The notes beneath the pieces are model-generated. The model did not search any database. It was not told the DNA's origin and saw nothing but the letters and a program-made list of their open reading frames with translations. Made by a program: the position numbers and the translations under genes. This document shows positions 1 to 8,794 of a stretch of DNA of 10,669 bases, one piece after another (position 1 is the stretch's first letter; every line of letters begins with the position of its first letter). The stretch comes from Phoronis ovalis (taxonomy: Eukaryota; Phoronida; Phoronidae): NCBI GenBank assembly GCA_028565635.1, contig JAOXYB010061245.1, positions 1-10,669 on the forward strand, in the 5' to 3' direction.

Positions 1-475
1 TTTGTTGATGATCCTGGTTGTGATGCAGTTGTAGTAAATTTCTCAGTAGATATTATGTTACCAGAGGTAGAATCCATAGTTTTAATGGTATCGGAATCCG
101 TAAAAGTGATACTAATATCAGTAGTAGAAATTGCAGCTTCCAACTTATTGGTTGAACTATGTATTGGCATCTGTGAAGAAGCTGTGTTTGATGCTGAACT
201 GTTCTCATCTGTGGCAATCCCAGTAGTTCTTGTTGTATCTGATACTGCCACACTCCCTGGTTCAGTAGTACTTTTTTTTTCAGGTCTTTCTGTCGATATC
301 TGGAGTGTTGAATCTATAAAAACTTTTGAAGTTGATGTTAATCGTGTGGTAGTGGTAGTAACACTGGTAGTGGGTATGTTTGTAGTTAATATACTGGAAG
401 TAGCAGTGGTTCTGGTGCTACCTGAACTAATGTGTCTGCAAACTCTGGTAATAGGCTTATGGTCAGCTCCTTGAC
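1..475 (-). CDS. Exon encoding Ser/Thr-rich mucin-like stalk (partial, continues beyond the window)
   Basis: The exon opens after a good acceptor (pyrimidine-rich tract ending tgttttag at 476) in phase 1 and stays open for 157 codons to the window edge. About 15 residues, including VCRH with a single Cys, probably finish the preceding CUB-like module. After that roughly 46 percent of residues are Ser or Thr (about 66 of 142), in runs such as TSVTTTT and KFTTT, with Pro and acidic residues but no Cys. That composition is typical of an O-glycosylated, extended juxtamembrane stalk. An Asn-Ser-Ser sequon is also present. No hydrophobic membrane segment appears before position 1, so the transmembrane helix should be encoded further on. 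The Val/Ile-rich open frame on the plus strand here is the antisense of the Thr codons and is not a gene. Confidence 0.85.
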
Positions 476-740
476 CTAAAACAGATGAAAAGTCATCATT
501 CACACCAGGGATTCAAATACTACTGACATACATTCTAACTTTTCCCATATATTGTGCGTCCATGTTTAAAAGGAAACATATTGGGCGATATAAATTGATA
601 CAGAGCTGTTCATTAAGTCAAAATAGATTGATTTATACATGATTACTTAAAACCAGATTTAAAACACGACTGTAGATAAAAGTTTTAAAACTAAACTAAT
701 TTCATTTTAAATCTTATTCTTGTAACAAAGTACCACCTAC
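476..740 (-). other. Intron between CUB-like and stalk exons (265 bp)
   Basis: The minus strand reads exon-A|GTAGGT at 740 and tgttttag|GT at 476, so the intron is phase 1 and splicing completes an AGT (Ser) codon. It is short and AT-rich. I see no repeat or other feature in it. The CUB-like reading frame runs past the donor to a TAG at about 691, which is only read-through of the intron. Confidence 0.8.
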
Positions 741-1106
741 TTCTGTAAACCAGAGCAAATTGTCCATCTTGCTTGTGGGTAAATCTCACAGTTATGTTCT
801 GGCTGGATATAATATTAGATTGTTTTACTGTATAATGACAAGCCTGTTCATGAAGTTTTGGTGTTGGCTTTACTTCAATTCCATGACAAGTTTCTTCCCG
901 AGTTGGAGCTAATTCTATAATGCTGAGTGCTATTTGAGCTGATGATGATAGGTTACATTCACACGTGTAACCTGTATATAATGGAGCTGGATATGTATTC
1001 CAAGCTGATATGAGCTGTTGACTTGTATCTGGATAACCGTCACTTGTCATTACACCCTTCCACCTCTTTGTTTGTGGAGTTTCACATATTGAGTGATGAT
1101 CACCAT
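741..1106 (-). CDS. Exon encoding CUB-like extracellular domain
   Basis: The 366-bp exon (122 codons) is flanked by acceptor ttctgtcggcag|AT and donor AGAA|GTAGGT, phase 1 at both ends. The early stretch GVMTSDGYPDTS resembles the CUB opening (G-x-I-x-S-x-x-Y-P), followed by a Trp. Near the end, NITVRFTHKQDGQFALVY resembles the last CUB strands, where a hydrophobic strand is followed by G-F-x-L-x-Y. Cysteines occur at SIC, YTCEC, ETC and QAC, with a further one at VCRH in the next exon, so the pattern is not the plain four-Cys CUB set. Sequons NLS and NIT are present. CUB modules bind protein or glycan partners outside the cell, and no ligand can be named here. It could instead be a lineage-specific beta-sandwich domain only distantly related to CUB. 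Confidence 0.75.
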
Positions 1107-1515
1107 CTGCCGACAGAAAAAAAACAAATATTTTTTTGCTATTTGATAACACAAATTGTTAATTTAATGTCTGACTCAGCATTTCATATCTTGCAGCACA
1201 GGTGTGACAATTAAGTCAACCAAACATAGTAAGCATAGTACTCAGACCTAAGAAAGACTTCTCAAATTTAACCTTGAGGACAGTTTCAACTGTCACCATT
1301 TAATGGATGTGGGTTATATTTGGCATAAACAACCAGTAGAAAACCTTCTTTCTTTACATATCCCTAATGTAGTACAAATAATGAAATATTAATATTAAGC
1401 ATTTTTATGCCCATCTCGCATACAGTCTTGAACGAGGGTAGCCAGGCTAGGTGACATTTTTGAATAACATTGAAAAGTGGGTCAATTCGGTTCTTTAGTA
1501 CATTCAAGATAAATA

Positions 1516-1551
1516 CAGGTCAAAGTGTAGGTAAGGAATAATTTTGACCTG
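1516..1551. repeat. Hairpin-forming inverted repeat within array A (copy 1)
   Basis: CAGGTCAAA at 1516-1524 is exactly complementary to TTTGACCTG at 1543-1551, with an 18-base loop. The arms contain AGGTCA/TGACCT, which matches the nuclear-receptor half-site hexamer. Functional binding is not implied. Confidence 0.6.
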
Positions 1552-2347
1552 GATCACTTGAAGGATGGCTGAAGGGCATCTATGTTTGTTCTTGATATGG
1601 TACGTTGCAATGACAGCTTCAGTTTTTATCCCATCAGCTTCATGTTAAAGGAAATACAGATTAGGTACAATTTTAACCTTGGTTACTTACTTACATGGCC
1701 AGCTGGCAGCCATGTTTGTTCCCAAGTAGGATGTCACATCACATTGCGCCACTTTTTAGAAACACGAAGCTTTAACTGCATGATTCGAAGGTGAATTCAT
1801 GAAGGTCATAAATGGGGGGGTATAGGATATTAAAATCTCCTTAAAAAGTGGACCAAATGCTGAATTTTTGACATTTTTTTGTTGTGTGTAACAGTTTCTT
1901 TGCCTCGCTATAACAGCTTCATTTTTTATCCAATCAGCTTATATTTGGCACAGGGCACAAAATAATACAGATCAGGTATAATTTTGACCTGGATCAATTC
2001 TAAAATGGCCTACTGAGCCATGCTGTTCTCAAGAGGATACATCAAAGTGCATATTTTTGCATAGATTAAGTAATGCTTGGATCGAGGATTCAGAGATGGA
2101 TTTGTAAAGGCCATAGGTGGACGGGTGTAATGGGTAGATGGTATTTTAGAATGACCTGGATAAATGGGTCAACTGCCGATCTGAAAATTTGAATTTTTCA
2201 GCGAGCAAAATTGTTTTGGCCCAGGTTTTGAAAACAGTAGACGCAGTGTCACTTCCGATAGAGCTAACTGACAACTATCTTTGTTGCCGATATGATCTCG
2301 CGATAATTGCTTAATTTTTTTTCCAGATCAACTAAAAACAGTTAAAG

Positions 2348-2383
2348 CAGGTCAAAATACAGGTTAATTCTAAGTTTGACCTG
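2348..2383. repeat. Hairpin-forming inverted repeat within array A (copy 2)
   Basis: CAGGTCAAA at 2348-2356 pairs exactly with TTTGACCTG at 2375-2383, again with an 18-base loop, the same geometry as the copy at 1516-1551. A shorter-loop relative (CAGGTCA at 2806-2812 with TGACCTG at 2823-2829) lies in another unit of the array. Confidence 0.6.
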
Positions 2384-3498
2384 GATCGCTTTCAATTTGA
2401 CGACTGGTAGCCATGTTTGTTCACCAGAGTGTACCTCAAAATGTGTCTTTTCATACAAAGCAAGTGATTACTGCACCATTCAAAGATAGATTTATGAAGG
2501 GCATTGAAGGTCAATTTTGATAGTCTAGGTGTCATTTTAGAATGACTTTGAAATTTGGGTCAACTGCTGATTTGAAAATACGGTATATTTTGCAGTCATC
2601 AAAGCTGCTTATAGATTTTGAAAACACTGACACAGAGAGATTGCTTAGAAGGCAAAAGAGGCTAAAATACAAGTCAAGCTTGTTTTGACCTGGATCACTA
2701 ATTCCAGCATGATTGACTGATGGTCATATTTGTTCCCCAGCTGGCTCCGCAATAGCAGCTTCAGTTTTTATCAGATCGACTTCATATTTGTTACAGGTGA
2801 CAATACAGGTCAGATGTAAGTTTGACCTGCATGGATCACTTCCAATATGGCTAACTGGTAACCATGCTTGTTCCCCAGATGCTTGTGCGAAGCAATTAAT
2901 GCATGGACGATGTGAAGGTTGATTTATGAAGGCCATAGGTGGAGGGGTTACTAAATAGGCTAGGTGGTATTTTAGAATGATCTTGAAAAGTCAGTTAAGC
3001 ACTCATTTGACATTTTTTCTGAGTCGATCGAGCTAGTTTTGTCCATAACTTGAAAATTCTGATACATAGAGTGATGTCTTATGTCAAAAGATAAATAGAG
3101 ACCAAATTACAGATTAACTTTTATTTTGATTGGGATCAATTCCACTATGGTCAACTGATGATCAAATTTATTCCAGAGATAAGGTGAGATGGCCAAGATG
3201 TCTGCCAAAGCAAACTTGTTTCCCTTTTTTCTTTAGGTGTTTAGCTTTTATTTGATGATGTAGTTTCATAAAGTGACAGAAATCAGTTTCAAATCATTTT
3301 ATGGGATCCTTTTAAGGGAAAATTAATGTTTAATTTCCTGTATGTAGTTGTCACAAATTTCTACCAGGTGATCAGCCACAGCAAAAACAATTATTGAGAG
3401 TAGACTTGTAAATTTATGGTGACTGTCATACTCAATGAAACTACAACTGATTTATGTGCAGATTACTTAACTTCTGCATCATATACTTGTTTACTTAC

Positions 3499-3825
3499 TA
3501 CTGACACAAATGTATTCCACCTTCAGTACGCCATGATTCTGATGTTGAATATCTTCGCAATTACCTTGTATTTCTTCATGTTTGTTCATTAAACTGACTT
3601 GACATTCGATTTGTTTGGAACATTGTCTTATCATTTCACGGATGCTACCTGAAGATATATTACACCAGCTTATGTCCCTCTCTGGATTACCGCAGTTGTG
3701 TTGGGTTCCAAATCTTGCTGAGAGAAACATAATAATGCTGTCTTGATATCTACAGTTATTTATTTTCATCAATAGATCTGGGTCTCCACAGTTTTGTTCT
3801 TGGTAAACATAGTAGCCGCCAAAGT
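3499..3825 (-). CDS. Exon encoding SUEL-type (galactose/rhamnose-binding) lectin domain
   Basis: The 327-bp exon (109 codons) begins after acceptor tttttttgaag|AC and ends at donor GTCAGTA|GTAAGT, phase 1 on both sides. The translation has the SUEL/Gal_Lectin signature. A strand SIIMFLSARFG corresponds to the family's I-x-I-x-x-A-x-Y-G. It is followed by HNC, SWC, a Ser-rich turn, an RQC...IECQV segment (family C-x-x-x-x-x-C-x-V), QGNC (family G-D-P-C) and the closing VLKVEYICV (family L-x-V-x-Y-x-C). Eight cysteines are present, as expected for a disulphide-rich lectin fold. An NIS sequon lies after SWC. The usual YGR is FGT and the K-Y-L motif is altered, so sugar specificity may differ from rhamnose or galactose. 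The domain sits between the WSC and CUB-like exons in the same transcript. Confidence 0.88.
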
Positions 3826-5035
3826 CTTCAAAAAAACACCATTTCAGTAGTAAGAATGCAGCAAGAAAAATTGTACAGTTATAGACTAATGTTTCAATTA
3901 ATTGCGTAAATAGTTATTTTGAATTTTTATTATTAACCAATCCATTGTCGCTATATAAAATATATCTAGAATATAGAAATTGTATCTAATTTGAAATATA
4001 TCCAGTTTTCTAGTGTTTTAAATATTATTGACTAAAACAAATTATTCAAAAGATATGATCGCAGCAAAAAAAGTGGCAAGACCGCTATGAATGCATTTCC
4101 ATGTTTGCAGTATATATCCAACTGTTGTATACCTGCAGTTTGTGTCACAAATATGCACCTAAAATCTGTAAGCCTTTTAAGCTAACTTTTAGTCACAATA
4201 AAATTTATTTTAACATATTATTTATTATGTACATTCACGTACATATTATGATTATAAGAAACGTACTGTTAGCTGCTTTATTTTTGCTGCCTAACTAGTA
4301 ATAGCAAATACGAGTATTAGATAGGCAATTTGGTATTTCTTTTGCTCAGACACTTTTATGTTTATAAAAATCAAGTTTAGTTCTAGAGCTAATATTACTT
4401 GCAATAGAAAATAGAAATTAGTAAACAGTATTAATTGGATTAATAACTGTGACCTATATTTGTATTTTGTATACATTTTAGATTATCGATGTGTATAAGA
4501 ACCCATTTTTTTAGAATTCAGATCCCTTTACATATTCTTGTCAAAAATAGTGTTTGAACTAAAGGAAAAAAGCTTTATGGGAAAAATTTTACAATTGTAC
4601 ATGAACGTCTAGAAGTTCCATGTTTTAAAATAGTATGTTCTATTATCTTTGTACAACATTTCATATGAACTGCATTTTTAGTTTTAAAGTTAAATACATC
4701 AAAATATGTCCAATAGCTTAATTTCACGTCACCCTGTAGAACTAATATTATGCAGTAAGTTTTGTAAAATCAGTGAATATTGGGGTTTGTACAAGTTCCA
4801 TAAATTCACAAAAATCTCAAAGGAAGGTGTAGGAATACAAAGAAGCACCAAATTCTGGATTAATGTGGGAGGTGTAGGATTTTTTCGGATATTACAAAAT
4901 CTGGTAAAGGAACTTGACTGTATGAAAGATGGAAATGTACAAATAAAGAAATTTTACCGTAGTTGAAATATTTGTCTAACCATACTTAGCTAGGTGCTTC
5001 TACTTGGCATTAAATAGCTAGATCTCTTTACTCAC
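3826..5035 (-). other. Intron between WSC and SUEL exons (1210 bp)
   Basis: The donor is CATCAT|GTGAGT at 5035 and the acceptor tttttttgaag ends at 3826, phase 1. Splicing makes a TAC (Tyr) codon. The intron is AT-rich. An 86-codon plus-strand open frame at 4706-4966 has no recognisable domain and is probably chance. No repeat from the two arrays is seen here. Confidence 0.78.
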
Positions 5036-5320
5036 ATGATGGCTGCAAATCATAAATGTCTATTCTCCAGGTACCCCCACAAGTCTTATGATTGTCTCCA
5101 CCACATTCTGCATCACATTCAGCATCAGCAACTTTAGTATATTTTCTGTACTCATTATCACAAAAACATTCAGTTTTAAAATGCACGCCAGCATAACGAT
5201 ATGTTTCATTTCTGCAGTCCTCCATACATTTCTGCGGAGTCATATTGGAATCATCCTTTCTACCTGACAATTGATGCGGAGGCTCATCCTGATCCTCAAA
5301 ACAGCCAAGATGTTGTTCCG
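5036..5320 (-). CDS. Exon encoding WSC domain
   Basis: The 285-bp exon (95 codons) follows acceptor ttaatttag|CG and ends at donor CATCAT|GTGAGT, phase 1 at both ends. It reads HLGCFED near its start, then NMTPQKCMEDC, YRYAGVHF, TECFC, VADAECDAEC, and closes with TCGGTWRIDIY. This is the full WSC pattern: G-C-F opening, M-T-x-x-x-C, Y-x-Y-A-G-V, E-C-F-C and C-G-G-x-W-R, with eight cysteines. WSC domains are extracellular modules of yeast wall sensors, polycystin-1 and kremen-like proteins, often linked to carbohydrate binding. Sequons NMT and NET are present. The in-frame TAA at 5028 is intronic and skipped by the strong donor. Because the module starts right at the exon edge, a signal peptide must come from an upstream exon. 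Confidence 0.92.
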
Positions 5321-5833
5321 CTAAATTAAAAAATTTACTTATTGAGTGTTCTTGTTTGAGAACATTTGCATTTCATGAATTCCATTTACCTGGTACCCTT
5401 TTTGAAAAGTAGTACTCTTCATGGTAAAATGCCTTAAGTAACAAAACGAGAAAAGATTTGACATATATGTCCAATGCATTTAAAAGTTAATACGTGTGCT
5501 TACTTTTTTTGCAACTTTTGTTTTTGGAGTACTTCTTGTTTGGTTATTGTTTGGGATTATGTAGGAGCTAGACTGAAGAGTACTGTCATTCACAGTAAGG
5601 TGTTGCTGTATATTATGTGCTGCCCCATTCAGTGCCCTCTTTTTCAGCCTCCATTTTTACTATTTTAATAATGGAGTATCTTTTTCATGTTTATTTAACA
5701 CTTTACCAGGTGTTTTTTGCAAAATATAATGTAACCATGGAATATATGTTTTCATTAAATGATTATTTATCACAGGGAGCTGCATTTCTATGATTTTGTT
5801 TACTGTTTTTGCCATTGGGTATAAATATCTAGG
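5321..5833. other. Region upstream of the WSC exon; no supported feature
   Basis: This should be the 3' part of the intron preceding the WSC exon. It is AT-rich with no repeat that I recognise. A weak initiating-exon candidate at 5755-5707 was considered and not accepted. Confidence 0.5.
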
Positions 5834-6500
5834 ATTTTTATGCCCATCGCACATAGTGCAAATAGTCATAGGCTATGTGTCATGGTCAACGTATGTAACA
5901 TTGTTTTGTCTCGTGATAATTATAGCTTCAGATTTATCCAATCAGTTTGATATTCAGTACAGACTGAGTAATTACAGATCAAAGTGCAGGTCATATTTAA
6001 TTGTGACCCAAATTATTTCAAATATAGCTAACTAGTGGCCTTGTTTGTTCCCAAAAGGGCATGTTACATTGCACTACTTTCCAGAAAGTGTTTACTAGAC
6101 GATTTGTAGGTAGATTCACGAAGGCCATCGGTTGGTGAACATATTAGGCTATGTGACATTTTAAAATGATAGAAATGAGTCAAATGTTAATTTGACATTT
6201 TTCATTGTACATAACACTTTTTTTATCTCACACCAGTCGAAGTACAGGTCTGTTATAATTTTAACCTGGATCACTTCAACGATAGCTTATTGGTGGCCAT
6301 GTTTGTTCTCCAGAGGGTACATTGCAACTTCAGTTTTCATGGGATCAGCTTCATATTCGGTACAGAGTAAGTATAGGGCAAAGTACACATTAATCTAATG
6401 TTGACCCAGATAACTTTCAGTATGGCTGACTAGCGGCATTGTTTGTTCCCCAGACGGCACATCACCTTGCGCTACTTTCGAGAAAGATGAAGCGTTGACT
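5834..6500 (+). repeat. Diverged repeat array B, same family as array A
   Basis: It starts with ATTTTTATGCCCATC followed by a CGCA/GCACAT variant, the same opening as array A at 1401, and then carries the same landmarks in the same orientation. These are AGCTTCAG-type blocks at 5924 and 6326, GACC-type blocks near 6004, 6259 and 6402, CCATGTTTGTTC-type blocks near 6034, 6296 and 6437, and the CGAAGGCCAT block near 6119. Compared with array A, the segment just after the opening appears shortened. No coding potential is supported. Confidence 0.75.
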
Positions 6501-7294
6501 GGATAATTTGACCCAGGAGGAAAACTAAGAATGAGTATTTCAGAGTATTCTTAAAAAAATTGCAATCTTTATGCATGCCAAATGTATTCTAACAAGTGCC
6601 TCAATATTTCTTTTGTTTAGGAATATAAATAACGAAATAAACTTTAATTTGGTCTGAAGTCTCATTAAATTTTCTATGCTATTGTATAGCCTTATGAATA
6701 ATATGTACCATCTATTGTACAGTAGGTTTCTGAGTTGTGCTCTCTTCTGATAGAGTACTACATACTGGATTGTGACAGTTACTCAGAATCCCAAATTCTG
6801 TACGGATGTTACATATGCATGAGAACTGTTACATATACATGAGAATTTCACATTTAGTGACCATCAGCCAAATCAGGTACTTGCATGTACTTATCATAAT
6901 AATGCATACAAAAAATTATATTTGGCTATATTTAACCAAAATTTCATTAGCCTTATACATTGCCATCAAACTGAGTTGAAGTACCGGTCATGAGACCTGT
7001 GTGTTAACAATAGAGAAAATTAAAATTTTCTCATTTAAATGTAATTGGTATATTATTTGGTTGTGCAAAATTTGCATATGTGTGAAAAAGCAATCTTGGT
7101 CACAAGCAGTAAGTACCTCCATGGACTTTTAACCATTTGACTAAGTGTAATATCTATATTTTAGTTTACGGATTGCCTTTCAAACATTTTAAATTATACT
7201 AGAATTTAGTTGATGAATTCAGCTATTATTTATATCTAGTCCATATATTTAAAAAAAAGAAGCATAGTACACATCTGTTCTGGCACGGAATAAA
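6501..7294. other. Intergenic/intronic AT-rich DNA
   Basis: Apart from a small tandem duplication at 6807-6846, I see no gene, RNA or recognisable element in this stretch. Confidence 0.5.
6807..6846 (+). repeat. Two-copy 20-bp tandem repeat
   Basis: TGTTACATATGCATGAGAAC at 6807-6826 is followed directly by a copy at 6827-6846 that differs at two positions (18 of 20 identical). It is a simple local duplication with no assigned function. Confidence 0.7.
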
Positions 7295-7868
7295 TTATGA
7301 TCTCTTGTTTGTTGGCAAGACATTTTGGGATATCTTAAGGTGGTGTATAGGTTGTGCAGAGGGCGCTACTGTTGCATTCAATTTTATCTGTCTGTCAAAT
7401 CCAGTTTTATTAATAAAAATTCAAGAAACTGGGGTTAGTAGAAATTAAAGACCTGATATAATTTGGTTATAAGGATAATTGAATGTGGGTGCAATCATAT
7501 TTATTTTTCAAAATTATGTCTTATATTTAAATTCAAGCGTTATTTATGCAAAATTTTGCCATAATGGCAATTTATGAAGTAAAAGCCCTTATATGACTGT
7601 AACAACTTAATTATCGCAATACCCATTGCCTCTAGATTATGGCGTGTGGAACGCTAGGATCGCTGAACTAAACCTCCTTGTGCAGCCATGACTTTTCAAT
7701 TTTTAATAAAAATTAGATGTCTAAAATTTGCTTGGCTCATCACACTTTCAAGGTGTATTTTTTGCATAAAATGCTAATTTTATAAAAGTTTAGAGTTATT
7801 ACATAGTGTTTATAACTGTTCGACATGTTAGCCATGCCAAATAACACTGCATTACTGGTGGATAATGT
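7295..7868 (+). repeat. 574-bp direct repeat, copy 1
   Basis: This block matches 8795-9368 at 571 of 574 positions with no gaps. The differences are at 7783, 7788 and 7831. It begins 40 bp before the left TTAA of the MITE at 7335 and stops 73 bp before that MITE's right end, so its limits do not coincide with the transposon. Confidence 0.95.
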
Positions 7869-7941
7869 TTGCAACGATTGGTATTTTGGAGGTGTGTATC
7901 TCGGGTAGCCATTTCTTACAATTACCCATATGCCACCTTAA
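7335..7941. mobile_element. Non-autonomous piggyBac-like MITE with TTAA target-site duplication
   Basis: The left end reads TTAAGGTGGTGTATAGG from 7335 and the right end reads CCCATATGCCACCTTAA to 7941. The TTAA at each end fits the target-site duplication of piggyBac-superfamily transposons. The inner termini GGTGG...CCACC are inverted, with 10 of 13 positions matching over GGTGGTGTATAGG versus the reverse complement of the right end. The body is about 599 bp and has no transposase-like open frame, so it is a miniature element that would need an enzyme supplied elsewhere. I recall similar TTAAGGTGG-ended elements being abundant in bivalve genomes, but I cannot check this here. The terminal repeats are short, so the class assignment is tentative. 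Confidence 0.6.
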
Positions 7942-8794
7942 ATGCATTGTTCAAAACAGTTTTATATTCAGTTTCTATTAAGTAGTTTTATATTTCATCC
8001 TTTTATTATCAAAATTACTGCTTTTTAATTGTTACATATAAATAATGTAAACTAATTAAAGTTTATTATCAAATACTTTAATTTTATTGATGTTTTGAAG
8101 AAAAAATATCTATGCAATACTAAGATTGTTGCTGCTTTGTAATTATTACATGAATATAATGCCCATGATATTCTGGCAGATTCCCGTTATATTATGTTTG
8201 AAATATTCACAGATACATACCTGTACTAGTAGAAAATGTTATAAAAGTGGAGCATATCCAAATTATACCATACTTAGTCCCCATATTTAACAGTCTGTTG
8301 ATCAAAACCACAACTGAAAGAATGTTTCATTTTTTCTTTTCATCAGGACCTAGATGTCTTGTGATCGAAACCGGAACAATTTGTTTAGAATATATTAGGA
8401 ATTTGAAAATGTTTTAAATACATACATAATAGATGTATTTTTTAAATTATTTACCTGACCTAGTATAACAATGCTGAGTGGTTAGACATTACCTGGTTTT
8501 CACTGTTCTTAGCTGTTATGCCATGTTTTCACTTCATAGTAATTTTATAAAATACTAATGGTAATTACATCTTGTAATACAAATTAAGTAATATATGTGT
8601 TTTATTTTAAACTATTTTATTATGTTCTATCATATTTGAACCAATGGTACTTAAAACATTACTGTAATTTTTGGTAGTTGGGGTGTAGTAAGATCCTGTA
8701 CATTTCATTACTTTTGTTGCCTTTCAGGCATTTGAATTCATTTATTTAGTATTTATTACAGTATACATTGATATAAATAATTCAAGTACTTTCG
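7869..8794. other. Spacer between the two direct repeats
   Basis: The first 73 bp are the right end of the MITE. The rest is AT-rich unique sequence with no open frame of note, no tRNA-like structure and no transposon terminus that I can recognise. Confidence 0.5.

Larger units (their letters stand above)
1401..3230 (+). repeat. Diverged tandem/higher-order repeat array A inside an intron
   Basis: Several landmark sequences recur in the same order with substitutions and small indels. TTTGACCTGGATC-like blocks lie near 1543, 1672, 1983, 2375, 2684, 2821 and 3125, with spacings alternating roughly 130 and 300-390 bp. AGCTTCAGTTTTTATC-like blocks lie at 1615, 1915 and 2757. CCATGTTTGTTCCCCAG-like blocks lie near 1580, 1709, 2018, 2409, 2723, 2860 and 3160. 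ATGAAGGCCATAGGTGG-like blocks lie near 1797, 2100, 2490 and 2923. The copies are old, with scattered mismatches and broken frames. Short open frames inside the array, such as those reading GSHVCSQ or NHACSPD, are frames through the same repeated block and are not genes. I do not recognise the family by name. Confidence 0.8.
1107..3498 (-). other. Intron between SUEL and CUB-like exons (2392 bp), largely repeat-filled
   Basis: The donor is GTCAGTA|GTAAGT at 3498 and the acceptor ctgtcggcag ends at 1107, phase 1. Most of the intron (about 1401-3230) is the diverged repeat array described separately. The remaining parts, 1107-1400 and 3231-3498, are AT-rich and show nothing I can identify. Confidence 0.8.
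1..5320 (-). other. Spliced gene model: WSC / SUEL-lectin / CUB-like / Ser-Thr stalk surface protein (incomplete at both ends)
   Basis: This entry links four minus-strand exons, 5320-5036, 3825-3499, 1106-741 and 475 to the window edge, into one transcript. Donors are GTGAGT, GTAAGT and GTAGGT, and acceptors end in AG. Every junction is phase 1, so the modules join without frame change and the split codons become Tyr, Asn and Ser. The product would be an extracellular protein with an eight-Cys WSC domain, a SUEL-type lectin domain, a CUB-like domain and a Ser/Thr-rich stalk, which is the order expected of a type I membrane receptor. The signal-peptide exon should lie between 5321 and about 10100 but was not found. 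The membrane span and stop lie beyond position 1. No specific orthologue is recognised. Carbohydrate binding is inferred from the domain families, not shown here. Confidence 0.8.

Noticed and set aside
55-474. 139-codon Val/Ile/Leu-rich open frame on the plus strand
   Set aside because: It is the antisense of the Thr/Ser-rich stalk exon. ACT/ACC/ACA codons read backwards give Val and Gly runs. The minus strand has a matching splice acceptor and phase, and the plus frame has no domain.
691-740. C-terminal extension of the CUB-like frame to a TAG
   Set aside because: The extension follows a strong GTAGGT donor and would end the protein without a stalk or anchor. The phase-1 splice to 475 gives a coherent continuation.
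1582-2936. Short open frames in array A (about 70 codons each, both strands)
   Set aside because: They fall on the repeated landmark blocks, differ in length and frame between copies, and are interrupted in other units. They come from the repeat and are not genes.
4706-4966. 86-codon plus-strand open frame
   Set aside because: It lies within an intron of the minus-strand gene, has no recognised domain, repeat or leader, and its length is compatible with chance.
5707-5755. Possible first exon of the WSC gene (ATG at 5755, donor CCTG|GTAAAG, phase 1)
   Set aside because: The phase fits and would give an Ala at the junction, but the 16-residue peptide (MKTYIPWLHYILQKTP) is a poor signal peptide, with Pro, His and Gln breaking the hydrophobic core. 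Kept only as a weak candidate for transcript checking.
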